Shown here: positions 15,040 through 23,862 of the stretch, piece after piece
Numbering within the stretch: position 1 is the first letter of the stretch
Layout of the letters: every line of letters starts with the position of its first letter
DNA from: Actinomycetes bacterium
Lineage (GTDB): Bacteria; Actinomycetota; Actinomycetes; Jiangellales; Jiangellaceae
Reading direction: 5' to 3'
NCBI GenBank assembly: GCA_021793295.1
Contig: JAJYTA010000033.1
Location: 1-32,522 of the forward strand
DNA length: 32,522 nucleotides
The notes under the pieces: generated by a model
Databases searched by the model: none
The model's input: the letters and a program-made list of their open reading frames with translations, nothing else
Told to the model about the DNA's origin: nothing
Made by a program: the position numbers and the translations under genes

Positions 15040-16365
15040 CTACTGGCCGCAGGTGGCGGTGCTGCACCATCTCCGCTGCCCACTACGGTCGATGAACAGC
15101 CAGCCGCAGGTCGGACTCGGACACCGGCGCACGGTCAGCCGCCGCGGATCGGCCAGCAGGTCGGCTGCCGCGCGCGCGGTGGCGTGGACGGGTGTGAGCA
15201 ATCCGGCGCCGTGGCCGAGGCGCCAGCGACCGAGCCCGTCATCGTCGACGTCGAACACCGAGGCCCGGGCGGCAGCCTCGGCGTAGGCGGCCACAGCGCG
15301 GAAGGCGGCGTGATCGTCGGCGTTGGTCAGGTGCGCGTACAGGTGCCCGCGCAGGGCACGCGCCTCAGCGAGCACAGCCTCGGCCGCCGCGGGACGCCGC
15401 TGCGCCTGTTGCACCAGGGCTTCGGTGGTGCGCTCGTCGACGAGATCCATATAGCCCGCCCACACGGCCAACGTCGCATAGCTGCCCAGCCACTCCGAAC
15501 GGGGCAACGGCGGATCGTGCCCCCAGCCGGCGAAGGTGTTGCAGAAATCCAGCGCCGGGTGGCCGCCGACGCTCCACGGCAGGACCTGACCGCCGACCCG
15601 GACGACGTAGTGCGGCACTTCGGGGACGCTGAGGGCGCGGTCGTTGTGCAGCACCTGATGGTGCAGCGTCTGCAGGTCCGGTCCGGGCTCCAGGCCGAGT
15701 TCGTCGACCAGCAGCTGGCGGGTCGCGCGGTACAGCTCCAGCGCATCGGCCTGTCGACCGCTGCGGTACAGCGCCGTCATCAGGTGCCCGACCAGCCGCT
15801 CACGGGTGGGCGTGGCCTGGACCGCCGGCGCCAGCTCGTTCGCCACGCGGTCGTGCAGTCCGAGACGCAGTTGCGATTCCGCGCGCAGTTCCAGGCTCGT
15901 CAAGCGCTGTTCGTCCAGGTCGGCTCCCAGGCGCCGGCGCAACGCGTCGTCGGCGACGTCGGCGAGCAGCGGCCCGCGCCACAGCTGTACGGCGCGGTCG
16001 AGGATCGCCAGGCGCCGAGTCGGCTCGCGCACCTCCAGCGCCTCGCCGGCCAGCCGGCGAAACGTCGTCACGTCGACGGTGAACTCGCCGGGTTCGATCA
16101 GGTAGCCGTCGTGGCCGGTGCCGATGCGCACGCCATACGGAGCGAGGCTGCGCCGCAGCCGGGCGATGTAGGTCTGGACGGTGCCCCGTGCCGAGCCAGG
16201 CGGGTCGCCATCCCAGAGCAGGTCGACGAGCTTGGCCATCGCGATGCTGCGGCCCGCGTGGAGGAGCAGCACGCCCAGCAGGCATCGCTCCTGCCGACGC
16301 TTCCCGACGTCGACGACAGCGCCGTCATGCCGGGCCTCGAACGGTCCCAGAAGTCCGAACTCCAC
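15040..16365 (-). CDS. SARP/BTAD regulator fused to ABATE-CGNR zinc finger
   Basis: A 441-residue regulator with two halves. Residues 1 to about 240 are a SARP-type winged helix (VEFGLLGPFEARHDGAVVDV, then LVDLLWDGDPPGSARGTVQTYIARLRR) followed by a BTAD tetratricopeptide domain (LGLHDRVANELAPAVQATP, ALYRSGRQADALELYRATR, VDELGLEPGPDLQTLH). The second half is an ABATE domain (HPALDFCNTFAGWG) and a C-terminal zinc finger with four cysteines (RRCPSPTCGWLF and RRWCSTATCG). The usual CGNR tail is cut short to CGQ-stop. The GTG at 16365 is chosen because the SARP fold starts there, though no clear SD precedes it. Upstream residues in the same frame look non-coding. The target is unknown; the divergent secreted-protein gene 127 bp away is a candidate. 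Confidence 0.85.
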   Translation of the reverse strand: MEFGLLGPFEARHDGAVVDVGKRRQERCLLGVLLLHAGRSIAMAKLVDLLWDGDPPGSARGTVQTYIARLRRSLAPYGVRIGTGHDGYLIEPGEFTVDVTTFRRLAGEALEVREPTRRLAILDRAVQLWRGPLLADVADDALRRRLGADLDEQRLTSLELRAESQLRLGLHDRVANELAPAVQATPTRERLVGHLMTALYRSGRQADALELYRATRQLLVDELGLEPGPDLQTLHHQVLHNDRALSVPEVPHYVVRVGGQVLPWSVGGHPALDFCNTFAGWGHDPPLPRSEWLGSYATLAVWAGYMDLVDERTTEALVQQAQRRPAAAEAVLAEARALRGHLYAHLTNADDHAAFRAVAAYAEAAARASVFDVDDDGLGRWRLGHGAGLLTPVHATARAAADLLADPRRLTVRRCPSPTCGWLFIDRSGQRRWCSTATCGQ

Positions 16366-16492
16366 CGTCGGGCGAGCGTACCAGCGTGCCGGTAGCCGTC
16401 GCGGCGGGCGGCGGCATGGTGATCCGATGGTGACCGAGACGCGCGAAGCTGGCGGCGCCCGACCCTGAAAGTCCTGAGCTGAAGGAGTTTTT

Positions 16493-17041
16493 GTGCGTCG
16501 TCTCGTGATCACCCTCGTGGCGATCGGTTCGCTCGCCTGCACCACCGCACCCGCGTCCGCCGCCGACGTCAGCGCCGGCACCGCCAGCGCCACATCCACC
16601 ACGAACACCGGCGGCTGGCAACCGGCGCCGTCCGAGCCGTGGGAAGTGCCCGCCGGCGAACGGTGCGACTTCGCCATCAGCGGCGTACCCGTGGTCGACG
16701 AGGTGCGCAAGCTGACGCTGCAGACCCATCCCGACGGCACCGCCAAGCGCGAGCTCTACACCGGCGACCTCGTCGTGCGGATCACCAACCTCGAGACCGG
16801 TGCCTACACCGACGCCGACGCTGGTGGGGACGCGGTCATGGAGTTCCGCGCCGACGGTTCGCCGGCGCGGTGGTACGTACGCGGGCCGGTCCTGGTGGGT
16901 ATGGGCGCCGACGGCGGCAACCTGCCTCGCGGCATGTGGATCGTCGACGGCGTGTTCACCATCGACTTCACCACGGACGGTAAGAAGAACATCACCATGG
17001 TGCACGGCGACCAGCGCGAGTTGTGCGCCACGATCGCCTGA
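16493..17041 (+). CDS. Small secreted protein of unknown function
   Basis: A 182-residue exported protein. The signal peptide is RRLVITLVAIGSLACTTAPA with cleavage near PASAAD. A Ser/Thr-rich linker (SAGTASATSTTNTGG) precedes a compact domain, with the pattern CDFAISG, KLTLQTHPDG, GDLVVRITNLETG and NITMVHGDQRELCATIA. Two cysteines, near the start of the domain and in the ELC at its end, could form a disulphide. It is probably a beta-sandwich, which is inference. GTG start with AAGGAG 6-7 nt upstream. It is divergent from the SARP-like regulator and convergent with the subtilase, with a bidirectional hairpin between. I do not recognise a characterised family. Confidence 0.82.
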   Translation: MRRLVITLVAIGSLACTTAPASAADVSAGTASATSTTNTGGWQPAPSEPWEVPAGERCDFAISGVPVVDEVRKLTLQTHPDGTAKRELYTGDLVVRITNLETGAYTDADAGGDAVMEFRADGSPARWYVRGPVLVGMGADGGNLPRGMWIVDGVFTIDFTTDGKKNITMVHGDQRELCATIA

Positions 17042-17052
17042 CTCCAGCCGTT

Positions 17053-17096
17053 GGCGGGTCGACCTCGGGCGCTAACGAACCTGAGATCGACCCGCC
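17053..17096. terminator. Bidirectional terminator hairpin
   Basis: GGCGGGTCGACCTC (17053-17066) and GAGATCGACCCGCC (17083-17096) pair over 14 bp with one mismatch and a 16-nt loop, between two convergent gene ends (17041 and 17106). There is no U-tract, as is common in actinomycetes. Confidence 0.75.
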
Positions 17097-17105
17097 GTCA
17101 GCGCG

Positions 17106-20100
17106 TCATCGCCGCGGCGCCGCCTCGAGCGTCACGTCGATCGGATACACCAAGTAGGGCGTGTCCTCCTTGATCCACAAGCCGCCCGCGTGAACACCGC
17201 CGTCGGTCAAACCTTCGCCGAGGAACACGCGGACGTTGACGCTCTCGCCGGGCTCGAGGGTCACCGTCGTGGTGTCCGCCGACAGCCACGGCACGTCGCT
17301 CGGTGTGCAGTCGCCGTAGGTCGGCAGCATCGCCACCGTGTTCACCGGGACCCAGCCGCCCAGCTCCGAACCACCGACCCGGATGAGGCCGCAAGCGCTG
17401 CCGGCGCGGTAGACGGCGTCGGCCGCGGGCGGCAGGCTCTGCCACGAGTCCGAGGCGGCGTCGTAGATGTACCCCTCGTTGGTGACGCCATCCGGCGTCA
17501 CACCGCCGGAGACCAGCAAGCGGTCCGACGACACGGTGGAGGCTGCCCCCCACGCCCGGTACGGCATGTCCGCCTTCCGCGTCCACGTGTCGGTAGCCGG
17601 ATCGTAGGCGTACGTCATGTTCCAGATCTCGCCGCCCTGCCGGATGCCGCCGGCGCAGTACACCTGCCCGTCGATGGCGCCGCACGCCGCATGGCCGACC
17701 AACTCCGGATAGTCCGCGAGTTGCTCCCAGGTGTCGGTGGCCGGGTCGTAGCGCTGGAGGTCGTCGCGGTTGCAGGCGTTGGTGCACCCGCCCACCAGGT
17801 ACAGCTGACCGTCCAGGACGACGGCCTCGGCACCGGCGGTCCCGACCGGGGTTTCGGCGGCCGAGGTCCACGTGTCGCTCGCCGGGTCGTAGATGAACGT
17901 CGTCTTCGACTGGCGCACGTTGTGGTCCCACCCGCCGACGACGTACAACTTCCCGTCGATGACGGCGCTGGCGCCGGCCTGCCGTGGTTCGGGCAACGTC
18001 GCGACGGACGACCACGTCTGTTCGGTCGGGTCGTAGGCAACGGTGTCGGCCACGATGGCGAAGCCGTCGACGCCGCCGGCGGAATAGATCGTCCCGTCGA
18101 TCTCGGCGACAGCACTGTCCATCATCGGCCTGGGCAACCGCGGCAGGTTCACCCACGGCGCCGAGGCCGTCGAGTTCGCCATGCTCACCGTGCTCGCCTC
18201 ACCAGCACCTTCGAAGCCCAGCGGCGAGTGGTCCCCCGCGATGTGGACGGTGTGAGCGGCGCGCTCGTCGTCGGTTTCGGGACCGGCGACCGGGATCTCG
18301 TACTGCCCGTCCCGTTCGCGGAGCTCCACCTGCGCGGGTGCGGTACCGGTGTTGGTCAGCACGACCGATCGCCGCGTCTCCACGCCGGCACGCACCTGGG
18401 CCTCGATGTCCGCGGGCTCGATCGACAACTGCCCGGCGGGAAGGTCGAAGCCGACCGCCGTGACGGCGCTGGGTTGCACGTCGACGTCGACCCCGTGCTC
18501 GCTGTACTCGTCGGCGACCGCGGTGAACCGCTGCTCGCCGACGGGCGAGAACGTCCAGAAGAAGCCGTCGCCGAGGTCCGGATCCTCAGGGGTCGTCGCC
18601 ACGCGGACGACGGCGTCGGAGCCGTCCCGGGTGACCGAGGCGCCGCCGACGGCCGTGCCGGTGTTGGCGTCGTGCACGTGCCCCACGACCAGGCCACCAT
18701 CGACCGGGTCACAACTGCGGGTGCCGACGAAGACGTCGTCGACCTGCCAGAAGCGCTCGGTGTGTTGGGCGTCGCTGAGGTGGAAGCGCACCCGCACATC
18801 GGGTTCACCCGCGGCCTGCGGGATCGGCACGACCTGCTCGTTGGGGCCACGCACGTCGTCGGGCTGGTCGACGACGGTCTCCCAGCTGCTGCCGCCGTCG
18901 ATACTGAGGTCAGCCTGCGCGAGGCCGAAGATGGTGTCGAAGTCCTGCCGGAACCGCAGGATCGGATCGGCGTGGCCGGTCAAGTCGATCACCGGCGATA
19001 CCAGCGACGAGTCCAACACCGGGATGTCACGGCCGGGACCCTCCGCGATGGCGAAGCCGCCCTCGCCTCCTGTCTCGTTCTGGAAGTCACCAGGCTGCTC
19101 GAACCGCCAGGTGTGGCCGGACCCGCTGTGGTCGACCACCGACCAGCCGTCGGGCATCCCGTCCGCGAAGTCCGTGGACGTGCCGTCGTAGCCGTAGGTG
19201 TAACCGGTCGCTTCGCAGCTTTCGGCGTCCACGGGCACGACGATGTCGTGGCGCATGTCGTCGGCGCCGACCGTGATCTCCTCGGCGACATTCGGATAGC
19301 CGGGGTAGTCCGAGCGGACGGTGAGCGAGTACGTCGCGTTGGTGGGCAGCGTCACGCTGTAGCTGCCGTCCACCGGATCGGTGTACACCGTCCCGTCCGG
19401 CATACCCCGGACGATGACCTCGGCATACAACGGCCAGCCGTGCCCGGACCCGTCGGTGACCCGGCCGCTGACCGTGACCGACGGCTGAGCTTGCAGCTCG
19501 AACGTGGCCGCGGTGGTCTCGTCGGTTTCGACGACGAACTCCTGCGTCACGTCGCCGTACCCGAACGCCGACACCGCCACGGTGTAGTCGCCGGGCGCCA
19601 GCGGCAGTTCATAGGTGCCGTCCGCACCGGTGACCCGCTCGCGGTCGAGGCCGCTCACGGTGATGGCGGCGCCGTCAACAGGCTCCCCGGTCGCGGCGTC
19701 GGTCACGGCGATGGCCAGTGTCCCGGTGTCGGCGACGTCGGCCGCGTCGAGCATCGCCAGCGCGTCCAGCCGGCCCTCGCCGTACACGTTGTTGTCCTCG
19801 GCGCTGCCGCCGCAGCTGTCGTCGGCCACGTCGGTAGCGCTGCCGTCGAGCAGGTCTCGTGTCCGGTCGGCATCACCGATCAGCCCCGGCGCTCCCGACC
19901 ACAGCAGCGCGACCGCGCCGGCGACGTGCGGAGCGGCCATCGACGTGCCACTGGCGACGTCGTAGCCGCCGGGGATCGCCGAGCGCACGTTCACCCCCGG
20001 CGCCGAGATGTTCGGCTTGATCTCACCGTCTTGCCCAGTACCCCGGCTGGACAGCCGCGCGATCTCACCGGTGACGTCGAACGCGCCGACGGAGTAGTTC

Positions 20101-21185
20101 GAGGCCAGGCTTCCCGGCGACCCGCTGGTCATACAGGCCGGACCGTTGTTGCCGTTGGACCACACGCCGAAGATCCCCGAGGCGTCCCAGGCCAGGGTGA
20201 GGTCCTCGATGAATGGATCGTTCGACGGCAGCTCGCTACCCCACGAGTTGTTGATGATGTGCGGGCGCTTGCTGGCATCCGCGTTGCGCCCGTCGAGGTC
20301 CGTGGGCTCGAGCATCCACTGCGCCGAGTTGATCAGGCCCGCATCGCTCGCGCAGCAGCCGTTCGCCGCGATCCAGGTGACCTGCGGAGCCACCCCGATC
20401 TGGTTGCTGCCGCCGTCGTCACCGGCCATCGTGCCCATCGTGTGGGTTCCGTGCCCATCCCGGTCGCACGGCGCACCGTCGCACGTCCCGTAGGCGTCGA
20501 ACCAGTTGTAGTCGTGGTCGAACGTGCCGTTGCCGGTGTTGCCCCGGTACTGCCGGACCAGGGCCGGGTGGTCGAACTGCACGCCGGTGTCGATGTTCGC
20601 AACGGTGATGCCTTGGCCCTCGATGCCGTACTCGCGCCACACGTCGTCGGCGTTGATCGCCTCGATGCCCCACTCCACCGCGGCGAGCGGTCGAACCGCA
20701 TCGCCGTCGGCCGGGTTCGGGACCTCATACGTCGTGGGCTCGTGTAGCGATTCGACCTCCGGGGCCGCGGCGAGCTGCATCGCGAGGTCGGACGAGCCGT
20801 CGCTGACTCGGATCGCGTTGGTGGCCCAAAACGCCTCGTAGTCCACGCCTTGGTCGTCGAGGAGCTCACGCACGTCCGCCTGGCTGGAGGCGGCGGTCTC
20901 CCGCAAGGCTCGGGCCACGGCCGCGCCGCGCTCGTCCCAGTCGGCGATCTCGCGCTGCTGCGTCAGGTCGGCGTGTTCGTCGAACCGGACCCAGAAGTCG
21001 GCGGTGCCGGCCTTGTCGAGTTGCTGTTGTAATTGCGGCTGGATCGTGGCGGCGTCGGGCTGCGACGGCGGCTGCGCCGGCGTTGCGCCGGCTGGAGCGA
21101 GAACGGCCAGGCTCACAGCCAGGGCCGCGCCGGCGGCGGACGTCCGAAGCGTGCGGGTCGAACGGGTGCGTGGTGGCACGTTCAT
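17106..21185 (-). CDS. Secreted subtilisin-like serine protease with kelch propeller
   Basis: About 1359 residues, exported. The signal is basic RTRSTRTLRTS followed by an Ala/Val/Leu core ending near GATPA. A propeptide-like segment precedes the S8 domain, with Asp199 (VANIDTGVQFDHP), His245 (DGHGTHTMGTMAG), oxyanion Asn346 (SNGNNGP) and Ser415 (ASGTSMAAPHVAGA). Two carboxypeptidase-regulatory/CNA-B-like domains follow (AATGEPVDGAAITV; VSGRVTDGSGHG), then a MAM-like jelly roll (LRFRQDFDTIFGLAQADLSI), another regulatory-like domain, an Ig-like stretch, five full and one partial kelch repeats (pattern GxLYVVGG...YDPATDTW), and a C-terminal beta domain. There is no anchor motif. GGGAGG abuts the ATG at 21185, so the GTG at 21179, spaced 6 nt, may be the true start. 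An upstream ATG at 21263 lacks a signal peptide at its start. Confidence 0.9.
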   Translation of the reverse strand: MNVPPRTRSTRTLRTSAAGAALAVSLAVLAPAGATPAQPPSQPDAATIQPQLQQQLDKAGTADFWVRFDEHADLTQQREIADWDERGAAVARALRETAASSQADVRELLDDQGVDYEAFWATNAIRVSDGSSDLAMQLAAAPEVESLHEPTTYEVPNPADGDAVRPLAAVEWGIEAINADDVWREYGIEGQGITVANIDTGVQFDHPALVRQYRGNTGNGTFDHDYNWFDAYGTCDGAPCDRDGHGTHTMGTMAGDDGGSNQIGVAPQVTWIAANGCCASDAGLINSAQWMLEPTDLDGRNADASKRPHIINNSWGSELPSNDPFIEDLTLAWDASGIFGVWSNGNNGPACMTSGSPGSLASNYSVGAFDVTGEIARLSSRGTGQDGEIKPNISAPGVNVRSAIPGGYDVASGTSMAAPHVAGAVALLWSGAPGLIGDADRTRDLLDGSATDVADDSCGGSAEDNNVYGEGRLDALAMLDAADVADTGTLAIAVTDAATGEPVDGAAITVSGLDRERVTGADGTYELPLAPGDYTVAVSAFGYGDVTQEFVVETDETTAATFELQAQPSVTVSGRVTDGSGHGWPLYAEVIVRGMPDGTVYTDPVDGSYSVTLPTNATYSLTVRSDYPGYPNVAEEITVGADDMRHDIVVPVDAESCEATGYTYGYDGTSTDFADGMPDGWSVVDHSGSGHTWRFEQPGDFQNETGGEGGFAIAEGPGRDIPVLDSSLVSPVIDLTGHADPILRFRQDFDTIFGLAQADLSIDGGSSWETVVDQPDDVRGPNEQVVPIPQAAGEPDVRVRFHLSDAQHTERFWQVDDVFVGTRSCDPVDGGLVVGHVHDANTGTAVGGASVTRDGSDAVVRVATTPEDPDLGDGFFWTFSPVGEQRFTAVADEYSEHGVDVDVQPSAVTAVGFDLPAGQLSIEPADIEAQVRAGVETRRSVVLTNTGTAPAQVELRERDGQYEIPVAGPETDDERAAHTVHIAGDHSPLGFEGAGEASTVSMANSTASAPWVNLPRLPRPMMDSAVAEIDGTIYSAGGVDGFAIVADTVAYDPTEQTWSSVATLPEPRQAGASAVIDGKLYVVGGWDHNVRQSKTTFIYDPASDTWTSAAETPVGTAGAEAVVLDGQLYLVGGCTNACNRDDLQRYDPATDTWEQLADYPELVGHAACGAIDGQVYCAGGIRQGGEIWNMTYAYDPATDTWTRKADMPYRAWGAASTVSSDRLLVSGGVTPDGVTNEGYIYDAASDSWQSLPPAADAVYRAGSACGLIRVGGSELGGWVPVNTVAMLPTYGDCTPSDVPWLSADTTTVTLEPGESVNVRVFLGEGLTDGGVHAGGLWIKEDTPYLVYPIDVTLEAAPRR

Positions 21186-21251
21186 CCTCCCAGGGACGTG
21201 TTCGCGAGCCGGGAGCGATCCCGGGCGTGCGGGCACGATCGGCGCCCGTTT

Positions 21252-21275
21252 CACCGGGATCACCCGAATCCGGTG
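21252..21275. promoter_or_regulatory. Inverted repeat between subtilase and LuxR-like regulator
   Basis: CACCGG (21252-21257) and CCGGTG (21270-21275) are perfect inverted arms 12 bp apart in the divergent promoter region, a possible operator for the adjacent regulator. By sequence alone it could be chance in GC-rich DNA. Confidence 0.35.
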
Positions 21276-21315
21276 TCCGTATGCTCCGCGATCAGCCGGA
21301 CGGAGGTCCAGGCAT

Positions 21316-21321
21316 TACGCT
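21316..21321 (+). promoter_or_regulatory. Candidate -10 box for a leaderless regulator transcript
   Basis: TACGCT ends 8 nt before the ATG at 21330, with no SD in between. A leaderless message is the simplest reading. No -35 is recognisable. Confidence 0.35.
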
Positions 21322-21329
21322 GGCCAACT

Positions 21330-22367
21330 ATGGCCATGGACAGAACTGTCCCTGATTCGTCGTCCGAGACGGATGGATTCGTCTCGCTCGACGTCCTCGG
21401 GATCGGGGCGCTCGAGGAACGCATCTACCGCGCACTGTTACGCCGGCCCGGCAGCACGGCGGCCGAGCTCGCCGACGACCTGGACCTCAATCGCGCGCGA
21501 TTACGCCGCGCGCTGGCCTTCCTGGAGCATGCGGGCCTGGTCAGCCACGCGCCCGGCGCCGTCACGCGCTACCTGCCCGCAGCCCCGGACGTCGGGCTCG
21601 AGGCGCTGGTCCGCGACAAGGAAGCCGAGCTCGGACGGATCCGCACCATGGGTGCCTTGCTCATGGACGACTACCGCGAAGGGCAGCGCAACGAGCATTC
21701 GGAGCTGTGTGAGATCGTCACCGGCGCCGAGGCCGTGCTGCGCCGGTTCGACCAACTGCAGCGCTCGGCGACCACCGAGATCCAAGTGCTGGACACCCCG
21801 CCCTACGCCGGACCTGCCGGACCGCAGACGAACGACATCGAGTTCGACCTACTCGCCCGCGGCGTCACCTGCAAGGCCATCTACGACCGTGCCGCCCTGG
21901 AACGTTCACCGCAGGCCACCGACGCGATCCTGCGCTACGTCGCCGCCGGCGAGCAGGCTCGCGTCATCTCACGCCTGCCGCTCAAGCTCGCCACGTTCGA
22001 CCGGAAACTGGCGTTCGTGCCGCAATCGCTGAACCAGCGCGACGTCTCCGGCGCCATCGTCGTCCATCCGTGTTCACTGCTCGACGTGCTGCTCTACGTC
22101 TTCGACGAGATGTGGGAGCGAGCCACACCGCTGACCGTCGACGATCCACGTGCCGAGGCCGAACGCCAGCGCATCGACGACCCCACTCCCGACGATCGTC
22201 GCCTGCTGACGTTGCTGGCCAGCGGGATGAAAGATCAGGCGATCGCCAACCACCTCGGGTGGAGCTACCGCACCACGCGTCGGCGTATCGCCACCCTGAT
22301 GGAATCGCTGGATGCCGAGACCCGGTTCCAGGCCGGCCTAGGTGCCGCCCGCCGCGGCTGGCTGTGA
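21330..22367 (+). CDS. TrmB-like/LuxR-type helix-turn-helix regulator
   Basis: About 345 residues. The N-terminal winged helix is TrmB-like: LGIGALEERIYRALLRRPGS, TAAELADDLDLNRARLRRAL, then FLEHAGLVSHAPG. The middle resembles the TrmB/PLD-like effector region (RSATTEIQVLDTPPYAG, RVISRLPLKLATFDRKLAFV). The C-terminus is a LuxR-type helix-turn-helix: LLTLLASGMKDQAIANHLGW, then SYRTTRRRIATLMESLDAETRFQAGLGAARRGWL. Actinomycete regulators with this architecture are often encoded beside S8 peptidases, and here it is divergent from the kelch subtilase, so control of that gene is inferred. There is no SD; the ATG at 21330 follows a -10-like TACGCT. A second ATG lies two codons in. Confidence 0.87.
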   Translation: MAMDRTVPDSSSETDGFVSLDVLGIGALEERIYRALLRRPGSTAAELADDLDLNRARLRRALAFLEHAGLVSHAPGAVTRYLPAAPDVGLEALVRDKEAELGRIRTMGALLMDDYREGQRNEHSELCEIVTGAEAVLRRFDQLQRSATTEIQVLDTPPYAGPAGPQTNDIEFDLLARGVTCKAIYDRAALERSPQATDAILRYVAAGEQARVISRLPLKLATFDRKLAFVPQSLNQRDVSGAIVVHPCSLLDVLLYVFDEMWERATPLTVDDPRAEAERQRIDDPTPDDRRLLTLLASGMKDQAIANHLGWSYRTTRRRIATLMESLDAETRFQAGLGAARRGWL

Positions 22368-22383
22368 CGGTGCGGACGGCCGG

Positions 22384-23745
22384 TCAGTGCACGGCCGGGC
22401 GGTGCCGATCGGGGCTACGGCCCAACATGTGCCGCAACGCCGAATCGACATCGGGATGCCGGAACAGATGCCCGCGGTGGTGCAGCCGGTGCGGCACGGC
22501 GCGCTGATCGGTCTGCGCCAGTTCTCGCGATCCGCGGGCGCCCAGCGCCAGCCGGGTCGCGAACTCGGGTGCGGTGAACACGGCCGGGCGGCGCAACACG
22601 CGCGCGAGCGTGGCGGCGAACTCCGCGTTTCGTACCGGCTCCGGTGCGACGGCGTTCACCGGTCCGTGCAGCTCGCGATCGGCCAGCGCTCGCAGGTAGA
22701 TGTCAAGCAGATCGTCGAGGCTGATCCACGAGAGCCATTGCCGGCCAGGAGCGAGCTTGCCGCCCAGCCCGGCGAAGAACAACGGGTACAGCAGCTGCAA
22801 CGGGCCACCCCGCGGCGACAGGACGACCCCGGTACGCACCTGCACGACCCGCACGCCACCCGCGCGAGCCGGCGCCGAAGCACGCTCCCACTCCCCCACC
22901 ATGCCGGCCAGGAAGCCCTGGCCGTGCGAGCTGGACTCGGTGAGGAACTCCTCGCCGCGATCCGGCCCGTAGTAGCCGATGGCCGAGGCCGTCACCAGGC
23001 ACTCGACGCCGGGGGTGGCCGCAGCGAGCTCGGCCAGCCGCCGGGTGGGGCCGAGCCGGCTGTCTCGCAGAGCTCGGCGATGCCGCTCGGACAGTCGGCC
23101 CATGATGTTCGCCCCCGCCAGGTGGACGACGGCGTCCACGCCGGTGAGCAGGTCAGGGTCAGGCCGGGCGGGATCCCAATGCCGCTCGTCGTCGGCCTGG
23201 GGCTGGTGCCGGACCAGCCGGATCACTCGATGGCCTCCCGTGGACAGGAACGCGACGAGCGCGGTGCCGACCAAGCCACTGGAACCGGTCACGGCGATCG
23301 TCGACGATCCCCGGCCGAACCGGCGCGCCACCCACCGGTGCGCGGTCAGGTCGTCGGCGAGCTGACGCTGGCGGTAGTCGAACATCGGGCGCAGTACGGA
23401 CTCCGGGACGACGGTGTCGACCCGGTCGGTCACCCGAGTGGCCTCGCCCACCGGCTCGAACTCGTGGACGTGGCGCCACGGCACGACCCGGCGCAGCGGG
23501 ACCGAGGTCAGCTCGTCGACGAAGCGGCGCTGCGGCCGGTACTCCTCAGCGCGGTGCGAAGCGACCCACCGCAGGCCCGGTGGGATGGACAGTTCGGCCT
23601 GCCCGTCGCGCAGCGAACGTGCCTCAGCACGCACGCGCACCGGCTGCCAGGGCGGGGTCAGGCGGTGCACCGCGCCCGGACGCTCGTGCCACGCGAACAC
23701 CTCGTCGAGCGGAGCGTCGACGATCGCGGAGGTCACGATGCTCAC
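22384..23745 (-). CDS. SRPBCC domain fused to TIGR01777-family NAD(P)-dependent epimerase
   Basis: A 453-residue two-domain protein. Residues 1 to about 148 form an SRPBCC/START-like lipid-binding domain (SIVTSAIVDAPLDEVFAWHE, then WRHVHEFEPVGEATRVTDRV). The rest is an extended short-chain dehydrogenase of the TIGR01777 (YfcH/SulA-like) type: Rossmann motif IAVTGSSGLVGTALVAFL, VDAVVHLAGANIMGR, active-site region SAIGYYGPDRGEEFLTE, WLSWISLDDLLDIYLRAL, and a DUF1731-like C-terminal tail. The fused arrangement is well known in actinobacteria, but no substrate is established. GTG start at 23745. It stands 117 bp downstream of the ROK-kinase gene and is probably a separate unit, convergent with the LuxR-like gene (16 bp between ends). 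Confidence 0.9.
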   Translation of the reverse strand: MSIVTSAIVDAPLDEVFAWHERPGAVHRLTPPWQPVRVRAEARSLRDGQAELSIPPGLRWVASHRAEEYRPQRRFVDELTSVPLRRVVPWRHVHEFEPVGEATRVTDRVDTVVPESVLRPMFDYRQRQLADDLTAHRWVARRFGRGSSTIAVTGSSGLVGTALVAFLSTGGHRVIRLVRHQPQADDERHWDPARPDPDLLTGVDAVVHLAGANIMGRLSERHRRALRDSRLGPTRRLAELAAATPGVECLVTASAIGYYGPDRGEEFLTESSSHGQGFLAGMVGEWERASAPARAGGVRVVQVRTGVVLSPRGGPLQLLYPLFFAGLGGKLAPGRQWLSWISLDDLLDIYLRALADRELHGPVNAVAPEPVRNAEFAATLARVLRRPAVFTAPEFATRLALGARGSRELAQTDQRAVPHRLHHRGHLFRHPDVDSALRHMLGRSPDRHRPAVH

Positions 23746-23862
23746 CAGCGGTCACCGCGCATCCGTGTCGACATGACGCACCCCCACCCGGCCAGTCCGC
23801 ACCAGTCCACACCCCCGACAGGTTTCGACCTTACGTTCGCCGGCCGGCGACGGTCGAGCACC

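Noticed and set aside
17190-20747. 1185-codon rightward frame
   Set aside because: Antisense shadow of the subtilase, with no domain or start signal. Open antisense frames of this length are common in very GC-rich genes.
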